Shown here one piece after another: positions 37,113 through 44,728 of a stretch of 64,000 nucleotides of DNA. The DNA lies in NCBI RefSeq assembly GCF_030296835.1, contig NZ_AP027922.1, forward strand, positions 434,001-498,000, read 5' to 3'. Source of the DNA: Pseudoalteromonas sp. MM1. GTDB taxonomy: Bacteria > Pseudomonadota > Gammaproteobacteria > Enterobacterales > Alteromonadaceae. The notes beneath the pieces are model-generated. The model was not told the origin of the DNA and did no database searches. It was given only the letters and a program-made list of their open reading frames with translations. Both the position numbers and the translations under genes were made by a program. Every line of letters begins with the position of its first letter. The stretch's first letter is position 1.

Positions 37113-38288
37113 TTAAATAGCTTTCACTTGTTCTCGTGAATCTAGAAAACCCGATAGTCGTGTTAATACAATGGCAAATATAACAATTGATGCGCCTACC
37201 CAAGGTGTGTCCATTAACTCCATGTCTTCTACAACAACACCGCCAATGATTGAGCCAATTGCAATACCGACATTAAAAGCGGCTATATTTAAACCAGATG
37301 CAACATCTACAGCATTAGGCGTATGTTTTTGTGCTAGCTGCACAACATAGACTTGCAGACCTGGTACGTTACCAAAAGCGAAGGCGCCCCAGATAAGTAG
37401 TGTTAAAACAGCGCCAATTTGATTACCAGCTGTAAATGTAAATACAAAAAGAATGATAGCGAGTGCGCTAAAAATACCTGTTAACGCTTTTACTGGCCCC
37501 ATGCGGTCAGCTAGTTTTCCACCCCAAATATTGCCTATTGCTACTGAAACTCCATAAACAAGCATAATTAAGCCAATTGAACTGGATTCGAAACCAGAAA
37601 CCTGCTCTAAAATTGGGGCTAAATAGGTAAAGGCTACGAAAGTGCCGCCGTAGCCAACAGCTGTAATAGCGTAAACTAAAAGTAATCTAGGCTGTGTTAG
37701 CACTTTTAGTTGCTCTGAGATTTTTGCCGGTACCGCTTTTTTTAAGTTTGATGGTACAAGAATCGCGCTACCAATAAGTGCGATTAAGCCCAATATAGAA
37801 ACGATTAAAAATGTTGCTCTCCAGCCCAGTTCTTGCCCAATCCACGTACCTAAAGGCACACCGGTCACTAAGGCTACGGTTAAGCCTGTAAACATGATTG
37901 CGATTGCGCTGGCTTCTTTTTCTTTAGCAACTAAGCTCGTTGCAATGGTTGAACCAATAGAGAAAAACACGCCATGAGCCAACCCTGTTAGGATTCGGGC
38001 TACTATTAGGGTTTCATAACTTGGGGCTTGCCAAGCAAGTAGGTTACCTGCGACAAATAAAGCCATTAAAACCAATAAAACAGATTTACGATTCCAACGA
38101 CCGGTTAATGCTGTTAGCACTGGCGCACCAATAGCTACACCAAGTGCGTATAAGCTGACTAATAAGCCTGCTGATGGTAGTGAAACACCTAAGTCTGCTG
38201 CAATAGTTGGTACTAAGCCAACAATTACAAACTCAGTTGTTCCTATAGCGAATGCGCTGAGTGTAAGCGCCAATAATGCTAAGGGCAT
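37113..38288 (-). CDS. MFS efflux transporter (DHA1, AraJ/YdhP-like)
   Basis: This 391-aa inner-membrane protein has about 12 hydrophobic segments. The N-terminal signature ALTLSAFAIGTTEFVIVGLVP is typical of the AraJ/CmlA-like DHA1 drug:proton antiporters, and the A motif region is GAPVLTALTGRWNRKSVL. It probably exports a small molecule. It is the first gene of the minus-strand MFS-LLM-AKR-MDR run. The start Met is supported by the GAGGAAC stretch upstream. Confidence 0.9.
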   Translation of the reverse strand: MPLALLALTLSAFAIGTTEFVIVGLVPTIAADLGVSLPSAGLLVSLYALGVAIGAPVLTALTGRWNRKSVLLVLMALFVAGNLLAWQAPSYETLIVARILTGLAHGVFFSIGSTIATSLVAKEKEASAIAIMFTGLTVALVTGVPLGTWIGQELGWRATFLIVSILGLIALIGSAILVPSNLKKAVPAKISEQLKVLTQPRLLLVYAITAVGYGGTFVAFTYLAPILEQVSGFESSSIGLIMLVYGVSVAIGNIWGGKLADRMGPVKALTGIFSALAIILFVFTFTAGNQIGAVLTLLIWGAFAFGNVPGLQVYVVQLAQKHTPNAVDVASGLNIAAFNVGIAIGSIIGGVVVEDMELMDTPWVGASIVIFAIVLTRLSGFLDSREQVKAI

Positions 38289-38587
38289 TTGTAGTTCCTC
38301 AAATAATTAATGTGGGGTAATTTTCATCTAATTTAAGGAGAAGAAACACAGCGTATTTCTCAAAACAATTTTGTTAAAAATGCAAAAGTAAAAATATTAG
38401 CTTGTTATTTTTAATATAATACGGGGCCCAGTAGTGGGTTTAATAGAACAGTTATAACGGCAATTTTACGCGGATTCATAGTATGAGATATTGGCTAGTA
38501 TAAAAGGGGAAGGGAAGCCACAAAAAAGCGGCAAACAAGATGTGGTTGCATCTCGTTTACCGTTAAATAACTATGTCTAAATGGGGT
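38289..38587. other. Intergenic region between MFS and cyclase-like genes
   Basis: This 299-bp gap on the minus-strand side holds the promoter of the MFS operon and the terminator of the cyclase gene at 38522-38562. I see no further coding frame or clear operator. Confidence 0.5.
38522..38562 (-). terminator. Rho-independent terminator of the cyclase-like gene
   Basis: On the minus strand the 14-nt arms starting CGGTAAACGAGATG pair with CATCTTGTTTGCCG (two G-U pairs) around a 6-nt loop, followed by six T. It lies 26 bp after the cyclase stop. Confidence 0.82.
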
Positions 38588-39529
38588 TTACAAAATAGCG
38601 ACAGGGTTAATTTGCACCTGAGTAGAGCCTTCGTATAGAGGGTGGCCAAGTACAAACATAAATTCCCATGCTTGATCTTTTGCTAGGTCGTCACACAAAA
38701 TGTTTTCAAGCACGTGTACGCCGTAATTTGTGGCCATCATTTGGTTTACAGGAAATGAAAGACTAGGGTCTTCATGCGGAACGGCTTCAGATGACCAGTT
38801 ATCGGCACCTACTGCAATAACGCCTTTTTCGGCAAGGTACTTACCACCTTCAACACCAATACCTGGGCCGCCCGCAAGGTAACGTTCGTTATCTTTACCC
38901 ATTAAGTCAGACCAACCGGTACAAAATAAAACAACATCGCCTTTTTGAATATCTACGCCTTGTTGTTTGGCTACTGCGTCAATTTCTTTTTTATTAAAGG
39001 TGGTGCCTTCGCTCACTATATCTTGGTTAAAATAAGGACGCATATCTAATAATACACCACGAGAAACCATTGGTGGGACTTTCTCTAGACCGAGTTTTTT
39101 AACACCTGTTACAGTCATAAAATCAGATACTTTATGGCCGTTATAATGAACGTTGTCGCGACCATAGTGCGCAAGGCCATTAATTTGAGAGCCTACACCA
39201 GTCCAGCCAATAATTTGGTCATCGACATAAGTAAATTTATTTGTACCAAATGTTTTAGGTTCAGGCTGCGACGTATGAACTTCAAAGTAACGGTGACGAA
39301 ACGCTGGAGTATCTTTATTTACCGCCATGCCTAAAGCATACACTTTACCTTGCTTTATCAATTTTGATGCCGTTAATACTGAGCTTGGAGTAATGTAATT
39401 CATTGCGCCAATTTCATCATCAGCCCCCCACTTTGAAGTAGGTACTTGATCGGCCGCGTTAACACCAGCAGAAAGTGTAAGTACTGCACTTAGAGCAGTG
39501 GCTATTTTCAATTTTTTATGTGCTTTCAT
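38588..39529 (-). CDS. Periplasmic cyclase-family (kynurenine formamidase-like) hydrolase
   Basis: This 313-aa protein has an N-terminal signal peptide (MKAHKKLKIATALSAVLTLSAGVNA). The mature part resembles the metal-dependent cyclase/formamidase family (PF04199): GAMNYITPSSV, then GWTGVGSQINGLAHYGRD, which replaces the usual HxGTHxD metal motif with one His, and DVVLFCTGWSDLMG. Family members hydrolyse amides or lactones. The incomplete metal motif makes activity uncertain. It is divergent from the MRJP-like gene. Confidence 0.78.
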   Translation of the reverse strand: MKAHKKLKIATALSAVLTLSAGVNAADQVPTSKWGADDEIGAMNYITPSSVLTASKLIKQGKVYALGMAVNKDTPAFRHRYFEVHTSQPEPKTFGTNKFTYVDDQIIGWTGVGSQINGLAHYGRDNVHYNGHKVSDFMTVTGVKKLGLEKVPPMVSRGVLLDMRPYFNQDIVSEGTTFNKKEIDAVAKQQGVDIQKGDVVLFCTGWSDLMGKDNERYLAGGPGIGVEGGKYLAEKGVIAVGADNWSSEAVPHEDPSLSFPVNQMMATNYGVHVLENILCDDLAKDQAWEFMFVLGHPLYEGSTQVQINPVAIL

Positions 39530-39870
39530 ATTGCTATTACCTTGTATTTAATTTTAGAGGTGCAAAGCATATTTGCTATGACGTGGCCTACTATATTTAA
39601 AACAACGTGAATAATTGATAGTTGAAAGCACAAAACTCTTTTTCACTTTTTGCAATTAACGAGCAATTAAAATAATAGTGAATACAACTAATTAAAGCTT
39701 GTGCAATCACTATAAATAAGAATTAGTTTAATTTTATTATTTCATTTTTAACAAAATAGATTTAACAACAATAGCGTTTTTAACATTTAGAAACCCTTAC
39801 ATAATCTCCTTGCTTTAAAAAAAAGGGCTCACTATAGAGCTTTCTAAATAATTAATTTAGGAGATATACA
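39530..39870. other. Divergent promoter region, cyclase/MRJP-like genes
   Basis: 341 bp, strongly AT-rich, with no credible coding frame. It holds the divergent promoters of the cyclase-like gene and the MRJP-like gene, which has a strong site (GGAGA) just before its ATG. I see no clear operator; the LysR protein at 42295 is the nearest candidate regulator. Confidence 0.5.
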
Positions 39871-40977
39871 ATGAAAATAAAAAAACACGTACTTGCTATT
39901 GCTGCAATCGTTTCAGCCTCACTCAGCTCAGCATCTGTAATGGCAGCTGATTTAGAGTTAGTTGCTAAATTTGAAGACGCTCGCCCGGGTAACCCAACAC
40001 TTACTGTAGATGGCAAATTAATAGTAACTATGTCTGCACTGGTGAACCCAGATATACATGTGCGAGAAGTGCTGGCTGATGGCTCAACCAGACCCTACCC
40101 AAATTTAGAATGGGCCGGAAAAGCGGGCGAGCATGGTAAAGGCATCGCATCTACTATAGGTATAAAAGCCGATACAAATGGTATTTTGTGGGTGCTAGAT
40201 ATGGGCAACAAGCAACATACACCAAAATTAATCGGTTGGGACACGTATGCTAATAAGCTACATCGTTCTATTGTTTTTCCAAGTGGTGTAGTAGATAAAC
40301 ACTCGTTTATTCAAGATATTGCTATAGATACTAAACGTAATCGTGCTTATTTGGCCGATATGACACTTGATAAAAAAACAGGCACTACACCAGCTCCCGC
40401 TATTTTAGTAGTGGACCTAGAAACAGGTGAAGTGCGTCGCACATTAGAAAACCATGAGTCTTTCCAGTCAGATGGTAAACCTATTTTTGTAGAGGGCAGA
40501 ATTGTTGCTCATTCAGATAGTAAAGGTGACGCTGTTTATCATCAATACGGCTTAAACCCTATCGCTATCGACCCTCAACAAGAGTGGGTATATTTTGGCC
40601 CAATGGGTGGCACCACTATTCACCGTATTCCGGCAGATGCCTTGGCTGATGACTCACTAAACTACGAACAACTCAGTGGCTTTATTGAGTTTTATAGAAA
40701 CAAGCCACGTACAGACGGCTTTACTGTTGATGCGCATGGTGATGTTTACGTCACTGACGTTGAAAATAGCGCTATTGGTGTTGTAAAAGAAGATGGCTAT
40801 CACGTGGTGGTACAAGATGAAAAGCTTTCGTGGCCTGATGGTGTTGCCTTAAGCCAAGATGGTTGGCTATATGTGGTAGCTAACCAGCTTCATAATTTAC
40901 CTGGCTTAAACCAAGGGAAAGACGCGAGTAAGCCTCCGTTTACTATTTACAAAATCAATGTAAATGACGTTGAGTAA
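39871..40977 (+). CDS. MRJP/yellow-like secreted beta-propeller protein
   Basis: This 368-aa protein has a signal peptide cleaved near MAADLELVAKFEDARPGNPT. The rest fits the major royal jelly protein/yellow family and related SMP-30-like six-bladed propellers: ILWVLDMGNK, IDTKRNRAYLADM, and ENSAIGVVKEDGY near the C-terminus. Bacterial members are annotated as L-dopachrome-tautomerase-related but their substrates are largely unknown. It runs towards the porin gene 117 bp downstream, so outer-membrane uptake and periplasmic processing may be linked. Confidence 0.8.
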   Translation: MKIKKHVLAIAAIVSASLSSASVMAADLELVAKFEDARPGNPTLTVDGKLIVTMSALVNPDIHVREVLADGSTRPYPNLEWAGKAGEHGKGIASTIGIKADTNGILWVLDMGNKQHTPKLIGWDTYANKLHRSIVFPSGVVDKHSFIQDIAIDTKRNRAYLADMTLDKKTGTTPAPAILVVDLETGEVRRTLENHESFQSDGKPIFVEGRIVAHSDSKGDAVYHQYGLNPIAIDPQQEWVYFGPMGGTTIHRIPADALADDSLNYEQLSGFIEFYRNKPRTDGFTVDAHGDVYVTDVENSAIGVVKEDGYHVVVQDEKLSWPDGVALSQDGWLYVVANQLHNLPGLNQGKDASKPPFTIYKINVNDVE

Positions 40978-41024
40978 ATACGCTTAAACCGTCGATTAAT
41001 CAATTCACCCCTTTTATTAATTAT

Positions 41025-41045
41025 CAGCGCTTAACCTAAGCGCTG
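41025..41045. repeat. 9-bp inverted repeat between MRJP-like and porin genes
   Basis: CAGCGCTTA-ACC-TAAGCGCTG forms a perfect hairpin 48 bp after the MRJP-like stop. It has no T run, so it may be an attenuator or an mRNA-stabilising stem rather than a terminator. Confidence 0.5.
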
Positions 41046-41094
41046 TCCTTATTAACGACAAAGTCACTTAATAAGTCTCTTTGTCGCGGTATTT

Positions 41095-42264
41095 ATGAAC
41101 TATTTAAAAATCAAACCAACACTGTTAGCTACACTTACTGCATTAGTTACATCAAATGCTTATGCGTCATCACTTAACCAAACAGACATTACGATTGGTG
41201 GTTACATAAAAGCAGATTTAATGCTTAGTCATTATAGTAATGGCGCGCCAGATACTAATTCGATTTCTAGGCAATCTTATATTCCGGGGACCATTTCAGG
41301 TGATTCAAACAATGGTAAAAATGTTTTAGATTTTCATGCCAGAGAAAGTCGTTTCAATATCGCAGCGCAAAATGATATTGATGGCGTAAAAGTCAGCGGC
41401 TTTATAGAGCTCGATTTTATGACGCACTTTGATGGAAGTGAAAGAATTGACAATGGTTACTCTCCACGGCTGAGGCTCGCTTATTTAAATTATGATAAAT
41501 GGACCATAGGGCAAAATTGGTCAACGTTCCAAAATCCATCAGTTTTGCCTGATAATTTAGATTTTTCTAGCGCAGCAGATGGTTCGCCATTTATACGCCA
41601 AGGGCAAATACGTTATACCAATGGTAAGTTTCAAGTGTCATTAGAAAACCCTGAAAGCACGTTTACAAGTGTAGAGACTGAATCAAGAGTAACATCGGGC
41701 TCTGGCTGGTTACCTGATGTTGTATTGAGATACAATTTTCTTAATGAAAATAATGCTCAACTTAACCTATCATCCGTTTTTAGAAGAGTTTCTTTGGACT
41801 CTAAAGTTAACCAAGACAAAATTAAAGCAGATGAATTCGGTTATGGGGTGAGTTTGGCCGGTAAGTTACCCATAGGCAATATGGATGACTTTCGATTTAC
41901 TATTACAGCGGGTGAAGGGCTAGGTCGCTACGCAGCATTAAATTACATTAATGCGGCGACATTAAACGCAGAAGGGGATACCAAACGCATTAGAACGGTG
42001 TCTGGTTTTATGGCTTATAGGCATTTTTGGAATGAAAAACTACGCTCTAGTTTAACTTTATCGGGTATTACGGCAGATAATCCAACGGTGATTTCTAATA
42101 AAGCGATTAATAAATCAAGCTATTCTGGTTATGTAAATTTACTTTATTCACCGACTGCAAATACAACCTTTGGCGTGGAGTTAATGCATGCAAACAATAA
42201 ACAAGAAAATGGTACTGATGTAGAGCTGACTCGATTAATGTTTTCGGCTAAATACAGTTTTTAA
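41095..42264 (+). CDS. Outer-membrane porin (DcaP-like)
   Basis: This 389-aa protein has a signal peptide ending near SNAYASSLNQ. It has alternating beta strands and a C-terminal strand ending in Phe (LTRLMFSAKYSF*), the outer-membrane insertion signal. The GGYIKADLMLSHYSNGAPD start and DFHARESRFNIAAQND segment match DcaP/OprO-like trimeric porins for dicarboxylates or other small anions. It ends the plus-strand pair with the MRJP-like gene and is followed by a terminator. Confidence 0.86.
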   Translation: MNYLKIKPTLLATLTALVTSNAYASSLNQTDITIGGYIKADLMLSHYSNGAPDTNSISRQSYIPGTISGDSNNGKNVLDFHARESRFNIAAQNDIDGVKVSGFIELDFMTHFDGSERIDNGYSPRLRLAYLNYDKWTIGQNWSTFQNPSVLPDNLDFSSAADGSPFIRQGQIRYTNGKFQVSLENPESTFTSVETESRVTSGSGWLPDVVLRYNFLNENNAQLNLSSVFRRVSLDSKVNQDKIKADEFGYGVSLAGKLPIGNMDDFRFTITAGEGLGRYAALNYINAATLNAEGDTKRIRTVSGFMAYRHFWNEKLRSSLTLSGITADNPTVISNKAINKSSYSGYVNLLYSPTANTTFGVELMHANNKQENGTDVELTRLMFSAKYSF

Positions 42265-42269
42265 TAGTA

Positions 42270-42294
42270 AAATGGGGCAAAGCCCCATTTTTTT
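42270..42294 (+). terminator. Rho-independent terminator after porin
   Basis: AAATGGGGC-AAA-GCCCCATTT followed by T residues, 6 bp past the porin stop. It may also act weakly for the convergent LysR gene. Confidence 0.85.
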
Positions 42295-43191
42295 TCATAG
42301 GCTTATTTTTGTAGAGAAAAAATCAATAAAAGCGCTGATTCTGGATGAGAGAACTGAGTTTTTATTATAAACAGCATGTACATCTTCTCGGGGGTTAGGG
42401 CTTAAAATAGAATTAGGCAGTATTTCAACTAAAACTTGTTTTTCAATATCTTTTTTAACCATAAAATCTGACAACACTGCTATACCATTTCCATTTATAC
42501 ACAATTGCCTGATTGCTTCTCCACTACTGGCAGTAATAGATGGTTTTAAACTAATAGTATCTTTTAAGAACCAGTTATTCAGTTTTGGGGAATCTGCAAA
42601 GCCTATAATTTGGTGTTCTTTTAAATCATCAATACAAGTAGGGGCCCCTTTTTTGTTCAAGTAGCGAGGGCTTGCAACAATACGAAGTTTACTTAGTCCG
42701 AGCTTTTTAGCGTACAGGTTAGAATCACTGAGTTTCCCTATTCTGATTGCTATGTCTGTCTTTTTTTCGATGAGGTCAACAATACTTTCATTAGATAATA
42801 GCTCGAGTGTAATACCAGGGTAAGCTAGTTGAAAATCTTCTATATACGGAATAAGCTGGTGATATAAAAATGGGCTTGCGGCATCGACCCTCAACTTACC
42901 TGCGGGGTTACTTTGTAAGTTATTAAGAGCTTCTTCCCCTCTACTAATTATATCCAACCCTTCTGTTACATATTCTAAAAACAGCTGTCCTTCTTCAGTT
43001 AGGTCAATTCGACGAGTACTTCGATTAAATAAAGTTACTTTCAAATCACATTCTAACCTTGTAATGGCACGTGAAACTTTTGCAACTTGCGTGTCTAACT
43101 GATTGGCTGCACTTGTAAAGCTACCTGTATTGGCAATAGTGATAAATGTTTCAAGATCTTCGTTTTTTGATTTTATAAGCATAATTAACAT
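42295..43191 (-). CDS. LysR-family transcriptional regulator
   Basis: This 298-aa protein has an N-terminal winged HTH (FITIANTGSFTSAANQLDTQVAKVSRAITRLE, residues 16-47, written here in parts: AANQLDTQVAKVSRAI is the recognition region) and a periplasmic-binding-like effector domain. It belongs to the CrgA/DmlR-type subgroup (LFNRSTRRIDLTEEG). The start may be the second Met. It is the last cargo gene before the CAST cas operon. It is convergent with the porin gene and probably regulates the nearby MRJP/porin/cyclase genes. Confidence 0.9.
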   Translation of the reverse strand: MLIMLIKSKNEDLETFITIANTGSFTSAANQLDTQVAKVSRAITRLECDLKVTLFNRSTRRIDLTEEGQLFLEYVTEGLDIISRGEEALNNLQSNPAGKLRVDAASPFLYHQLIPYIEDFQLAYPGITLELLSNESIVDLIEKKTDIAIRIGKLSDSNLYAKKLGLSKLRIVASPRYLNKKGAPTCIDDLKEHQIIGFADSPKLNNWFLKDTISLKPSITASSGEAIRQLCINGNGIAVLSDFMVKKDIEKQVLVEILPNSILSPNPREDVHAVYNKNSVLSSRISAFIDFFSTKISL

Positions 43192-43494
43192 ACAAAAATG
43201 TAAACTTTCCGCTAGTTTAGTTTACTAATTCATTAATAAATAGTGGTTATTGTTGTTGTTTTTACAAAACAGTTTTGCGATTTTTGATAATCTCAATCTC
43301 AATCTCAATCTCAATCTCAATCTCAATCTCAATCTCAATCTCAATCTCAATCTCAATCTCAATTTTAATTATTAATACTCATTTTAAAGCAATAAGCTAT
43401 ATGGATTTCTTTGGTGTTTATAGCAATATTGTTTGCAAGTTTAATCAAAAGAATCTAACTTAAAGCTTAGTATTTCTAAGTTTTAAGGTGTTGG
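43192..43494. promoter_or_regulatory. Leader region of the tniQ-cas operon
   Basis: 303 bp between the LysR start and the tniQ ATG. It holds divergent promoters, the 12-copy AATCTC array at 43289-43363 and a ribosome-binding AAGGTG just before tniQ. There is no Xre gene next to the cas operon, where some I-F3 elements have one. Confidence 0.55.
43289..43363. repeat. Tandem hexamer repeat (AATCTC)12
   Basis: Twelve perfect copies of AATCTC (43289-43360) plus a partial AAT. It lies about 130 bp upstream of tniQ. The small frame across it (ISISIS...) is an artefact of the repeat. The perfect copies suggest recent slippage and variable length between strains. Confidence 0.95.
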
Positions 43495-44724
43495 ATGGCT
43501 TTTCTATTTTCTCCCAAGGCTCGGGCATTTTCTGAGGAGTCGTTGGAAAGTTACTTATTACGGGTCGTGTCAGAGAATTTTTTTGACTCGTATGAAGGGT
43601 TAAGTTTAGCTATTCGCGAAGAACTACATGAGCTTGATTTTGAGGCGCATGGTGCATTCCCAGTAGATTTAAAAAGGCTCAACGTTTACCACGCCAAGCA
43701 CAATAGCCACTTTAGAATGCGGGCTTTAGGGCTACTTGAAACACTACTCGATTTACCTCGATACGAGCTACAAAAACTGGCTTTGCTAAAGTCAGATTTT
43801 AAATTTAACTCCTCAGCTGCCTTATACAAAAATGGCGTAGATATTCCCCAGAAATTTATTCGTTACCACGCTGAAGGTGCTGTTGATTCGATTCCGGTAT
43901 GCCCACAATGTCTTGCAGAAGAAGCTTACATAAAACAAAGCTGGCACATAAAGTGGGTAAATGCGTGCACTAAACATCAGTGTGCTTTGCTACATAACTG
44001 CCCAGAATGCTGCGCTCCAATTAACTATATCGAGAATGAGTCAATTACTCATTGTTCATGCGATTTTGAACTTTCTTGCGCTCGTACATCGCCTGCAAAT
44101 ATATTAAGTATTGAGCATTTAAATAGATTGCTGGATAAAAGTGAGCGCAATGATAGCAACCCGCTATTTAATAACTCCACGCTCACAGAACGCTTTGCTG
44201 CGCTCCTTTGGTATCAGGAGCGGTATTCTCAAACAAATAACTTTTGTTTAGACGAGGTTGTAGGTTACTTTGATAAATGGCCCACAGTTTTTTACAAAGA
44301 GCTTGAAGAATTAAGTAAAAATGCAGAAATGAAGCTAATAGATTTGTTTAATAAGACTGAGTTTAAGTTTATTTTTGGTGATGCTATTTTGGCTTGCCCG
44401 AGTACTCAAAATCAGAGGGAATCTCACCTTATTTATAGGGCTCTATTAGATTATTTAGTTACTTTGGTTGAGAGTAATCCTAAAACTAAAAAGCCCAACG
44501 CAGCAGACTTATTAGTAAGTGTATTGGAGGCTGCAACTTTGTTAGGCACCTCAGTAGAGCAGGTATATAGGCTGTACCAAGATGGTATTTTGCAAACGGC
44601 ATTTCGTCATAAAATGAATCAACGGATCAACCCTTATAAGGGCGTGTTTTTTTTAAGGCATGTTATAGAGTACAAAACCAGTTTTGGAAATGACAAAGCT
44701 AGAATGTATTTGTCGGCATGGTGA
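43495..44724 (+). CDS. tniQ: TniQ, Cascade-associated targeting protein
   Basis: This 409-aa protein joins the I-F3 Cascade at the Cas6 end and recruits TnsC to the guide-matched site. The TniQ zinc-binding region is visible at about 137-190 (VCPQCLAEEAY, then CTKHQCALLHNCPECC). The N-terminal TniQ signature is present (ESLESYLLRVVSENFF). It replaces TnsD of Tn7. The ATG at 43495 follows AAGGTG. Its stop TGA (44722-44724) lies just before the cas8 start, so the two are co-transcribed and probably coupled. Confidence 0.93.
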   Translation: MAFLFSPKARAFSEESLESYLLRVVSENFFDSYEGLSLAIREELHELDFEAHGAFPVDLKRLNVYHAKHNSHFRMRALGLLETLLDLPRYELQKLALLKSDFKFNSSAALYKNGVDIPQKFIRYHAEGAVDSIPVCPQCLAEEAYIKQSWHIKWVNACTKHQCALLHNCPECCAPINYIENESITHCSCDFELSCARTSPANILSIEHLNRLLDKSERNDSNPLFNNSTLTERFAALLWYQERYSQTNNFCLDEVVGYFDKWPTVFYKELEELSKNAEMKLIDLFNKTEFKFIFGDAILACPSTQNQRESHLIYRALLDYLVTLVESNPKTKKPNAADLLVSVLEAATLLGTSVEQVYRLYQDGILQTAFRHKMNQRINPYKGVFFLRHVIEYKTSFGNDKARMYLSAW

Positions 44725-44728
44725 GTAT

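Noticed and set aside
43275-43463. 62-aa frame reading through the AATCTC repeat (Ile-Ser repeats)
   Set aside because: Its coding pattern comes only from the hexamer repeat; there is no ribosome-binding site and no recognisable protein.
44684-44728. Upstream start of cas8 inside tniQ
   Set aside because: The ATG at 44729 has a clear ribosome-binding site, and the 15 extra residues overlap tniQ coding sequence.
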